Assembly: GCF_001439685.1 (NCBI RefSeq)
Contig: NZ_JYLH01000012.1
Coordinates: forward strand, 162,444 to 226,443
Reading direction: 5' to 3'
Source of the DNA: Pseudomonas libanensis
GTDB taxonomy: Bacteria > Pseudomonadota > Gammaproteobacteria > Pseudomonadales > Pseudomonadaceae
Length of the DNA stretch: 64,000 nt
This document shows, one piece after another, positions 63,190-64,000 of this stretch (its first letter is position 1; each line of letters opens with the position of its first letter). The notes under the pieces are model-generated. The model saw nothing but the letters and a program-made list of their open reading frames with translations, was not told the origin of the DNA and did not search any database. A program made the position numbers and the translations under genes.

Positions 63190-63430
63190 ATCCATTCCCA
63201 GCTTGTCCAAATCGCGAAGTCGGGCAGGCACGCTGCTTGGTGCGGCGTGGCCGGCGTTCCAGGGGTTGGCGCGGTTTGGGCTAGGTGTGGGGCAAGCGCG
63301 GGGTGTGAGGTGGCAACATACGTTGAGCTCCCGTCCAACGATTCTGCTGCGGCGGGATTACCCCGGTCAGGCGTGCAGAATCTGAATCACGCTGGGTACC
63401 ATCCGAGGTCAGGGGTAGGCTGTTGAACTC
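63190..63430. other. Leader and promoter region of the TonB receptor operon
   Basis: About 240 bases with no coding region that I can support. It should contain the operon promoter; no recognisable Fur, LysR or sigma-54 site was found. Confidence 0.4.
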
Positions 63431-63545
63431 AAACATAACGGAATGAATTTCAAAAACATAATGCTGTTTTGGTATAAGCTAATATTCTCTAATTTCATTA
63501 TTTATAAATATCTTTATTCATAAAAATGATTATTTTTTAATTTGA
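63431..63545. other. AT-rich island
   Basis: A 115-base stretch composed mainly of A and T (for example ATTATTTATAAATATC and AAAATGATTATTTTTTAA), in sharp contrast to the GC-rich surroundings. It may be a junction of transferred DNA, a binding region for MvaT-type silencers, or an upstream activating region. Confidence 0.6.
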
Positions 63546-63560
63546 ACGTGCGCATACCCT

Positions 63561-63633
63561 TGTGGAAGGGGGCTTGCCCCCGATGGCGTTGGGTCAGTCA
63601 CAGATGTGCTCACTGACACTCCCTCATCGGGGC
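63561..63633. repeat. REP pair with truncated right arm
   Basis: The left arm (TGTGGAAGGGGGCTTGCCCC) and centre are normal, but the right arm stops after CCTCATCGGGG and continues into unrelated CATAGGTATC. The element is thus cut at about 63633. Confidence 0.85.
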
Positions 63634-63740
63634 ATAGGTATCTACACAACTCTGTAGCGCTCAACGGTAACCACGATGCGAAGCCGAGCCGCTCTTGATC
63701 TTGATCTCAGGCGCCCCGTTAAACCACGCTGGCCGGAATT

Positions 63741-63834
63741 CGACAGGGATTTGGGGGGTAAACCGGCAGGGATGCCGGTTTAGCCGCCCCGCGCCATGGA
63801 TGGCGCGTGGCGGCGGCCCCCCAAATCCCTGTCG
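63741..63834. repeat. Nested palindrome forming a three-way junction
   Basis: An 18-base perfect outer stem (63741-63758 with 63817-63834, arm CGACAGGGATTTGGGGGG) encloses two further hairpins. One is TAAACCGGCA/TGCCGGTTTA (63759-63782, loop GGGA). The other is GCCGCC..CGCGCCAT/ATGGCGCG..GGCGGC (63783-63814, loop GG, one internal mismatch). All arms are contiguous, as in a designed three-way junction. It lies about 115 bases before a transposase-like start. Confidence 0.8.
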
Positions 63835-63948
63835 GATTACGGGCACACCGAGCCTAGGCGAGGTGCCGAGTGGCCCCCGGTGTCAGGATAGTTGTCGCCT
63901 CTCCTGGTTTACCCCCAAAAGCATACCGAGGGCGGAAAGAGACAGCTT

Positions 63949-64000
63949 GTGAAGTACTATTCACCCGAACGTAAAGCCGCATTGCTCAAGATGCTGCTTC
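63949..64000 (+). CDS. Transposase OrfA-like protein (partial, 5' end only)
   Basis: A GTG at 63949 opens a frame reading MKYYSPERKAALLKMLL up to the window edge. This beginning resembles the N-terminus of IS3-type OrfA transposases, whose HTH follows directly. Only 17 codons are visible, so the family cannot be fixed. The nearby large palindrome and truncated REP support a mobile element here. Confidence 0.5.
   Translation, partial: MKYYSPERKAALLKMLL

Noticed and set aside
63695..63952. Plus-strand open frame of 85 codons over the large palindrome
   Set aside because: It reads through the perfect stems, so its sequence is dictated by DNA symmetry; no ribosome site or similarity I can support.

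Overview
The window looks like chromosomal DNA of a fluorescent Pseudomonas (P. fluorescens group). The evidence is the uniformly high GC content, the many REP palindromes of the classes typical of that group (core GGGGGCTTGCCCCCGAT and variants), the OprD porin, the DUF6124-type gene, and the hpa/fea gene content. There are no rRNA, tRNA, CRISPR or prophage genes. The window is mostly accessory catabolic DNA arranged as self-contained blocks separated by REP elements.

Layout. 1-2259: 3' part of an FtsX-type ABC exporter (partial permease plus ATPase). 2542-6595: a lipid A / envelope block with an Ais/PmrG-like phosphatase, ArnT and a second ArnT-like glycosyltransferase. 6667-19440: a LysR regulator divergent from a transport and catabolic block (alpha/beta hydrolase, complete peptide-type ABC importer, OprD porin, SxxK serine hydrolase, omega-aminotransferase, aldehyde dehydrogenase). 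This reads as uptake of an amide or oligomer, hydrolysis to an omega-amino acid, transamination and oxidation. 20042-22887: a LuxR-type regulator and a two-gene operon of cysteine-protease-like paralogues preceded by a HrpL-type promoter (hrp box), probably type III effectors.

23080-44404: an aromatic-amine catabolic island of about 21 kb. hpaA, hpaG1G2EDFXHI and hpaR form the homoprotocatechuate meta-cleavage pathway. An FAD amine oxidase operon (with cupin, MoaF and two SDRs), FeaR, an APC permease, a porin, a two-component 4-hydroxyphenylacetate hydroxylase (C2-type oxygenase plus HpaC-type reductase) and a phenylacetaldehyde dehydrogenase supply the upper steps. The inferred route is tyramine or phenylethylamine, then the aldehyde, (4-hydroxy)phenylacetate, homoprotocatechuate, and finally succinate semialdehyde plus pyruvate. 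Two sets of shared promoter motifs tie the island together: an HpaR-like palindrome GTTAA-N4-TTAAC at three promoters, and a FeaR-like motif GGCAnGCAnnGnCAAG at three others.

44428-46749: an operon of three lipoproteins (two of them paralogous) and a membrane protein. 47132-56057: small metabolic and regulatory genes (two RidA-type proteins in total with the one at 56067, DUF6124, PNPOx-like, tandem LysR genes, GST, aldo/keto reductase, acid phosphatase, XRE, HD). This stretch includes a decayed duplicate of the DUF6124 gene tail and an orphan terminator suggesting a small RNA. 56067-63189: a tight six-gene operon (TonB receptor, ABC importer, flavin amine oxidase, RidA), apparently for import and oxidation of an amine or amino acid. 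63190-64000: AT-rich DNA, a truncated REP, a large three-way-junction palindrome, and the first codons of a transposase-like gene cut by the window edge.
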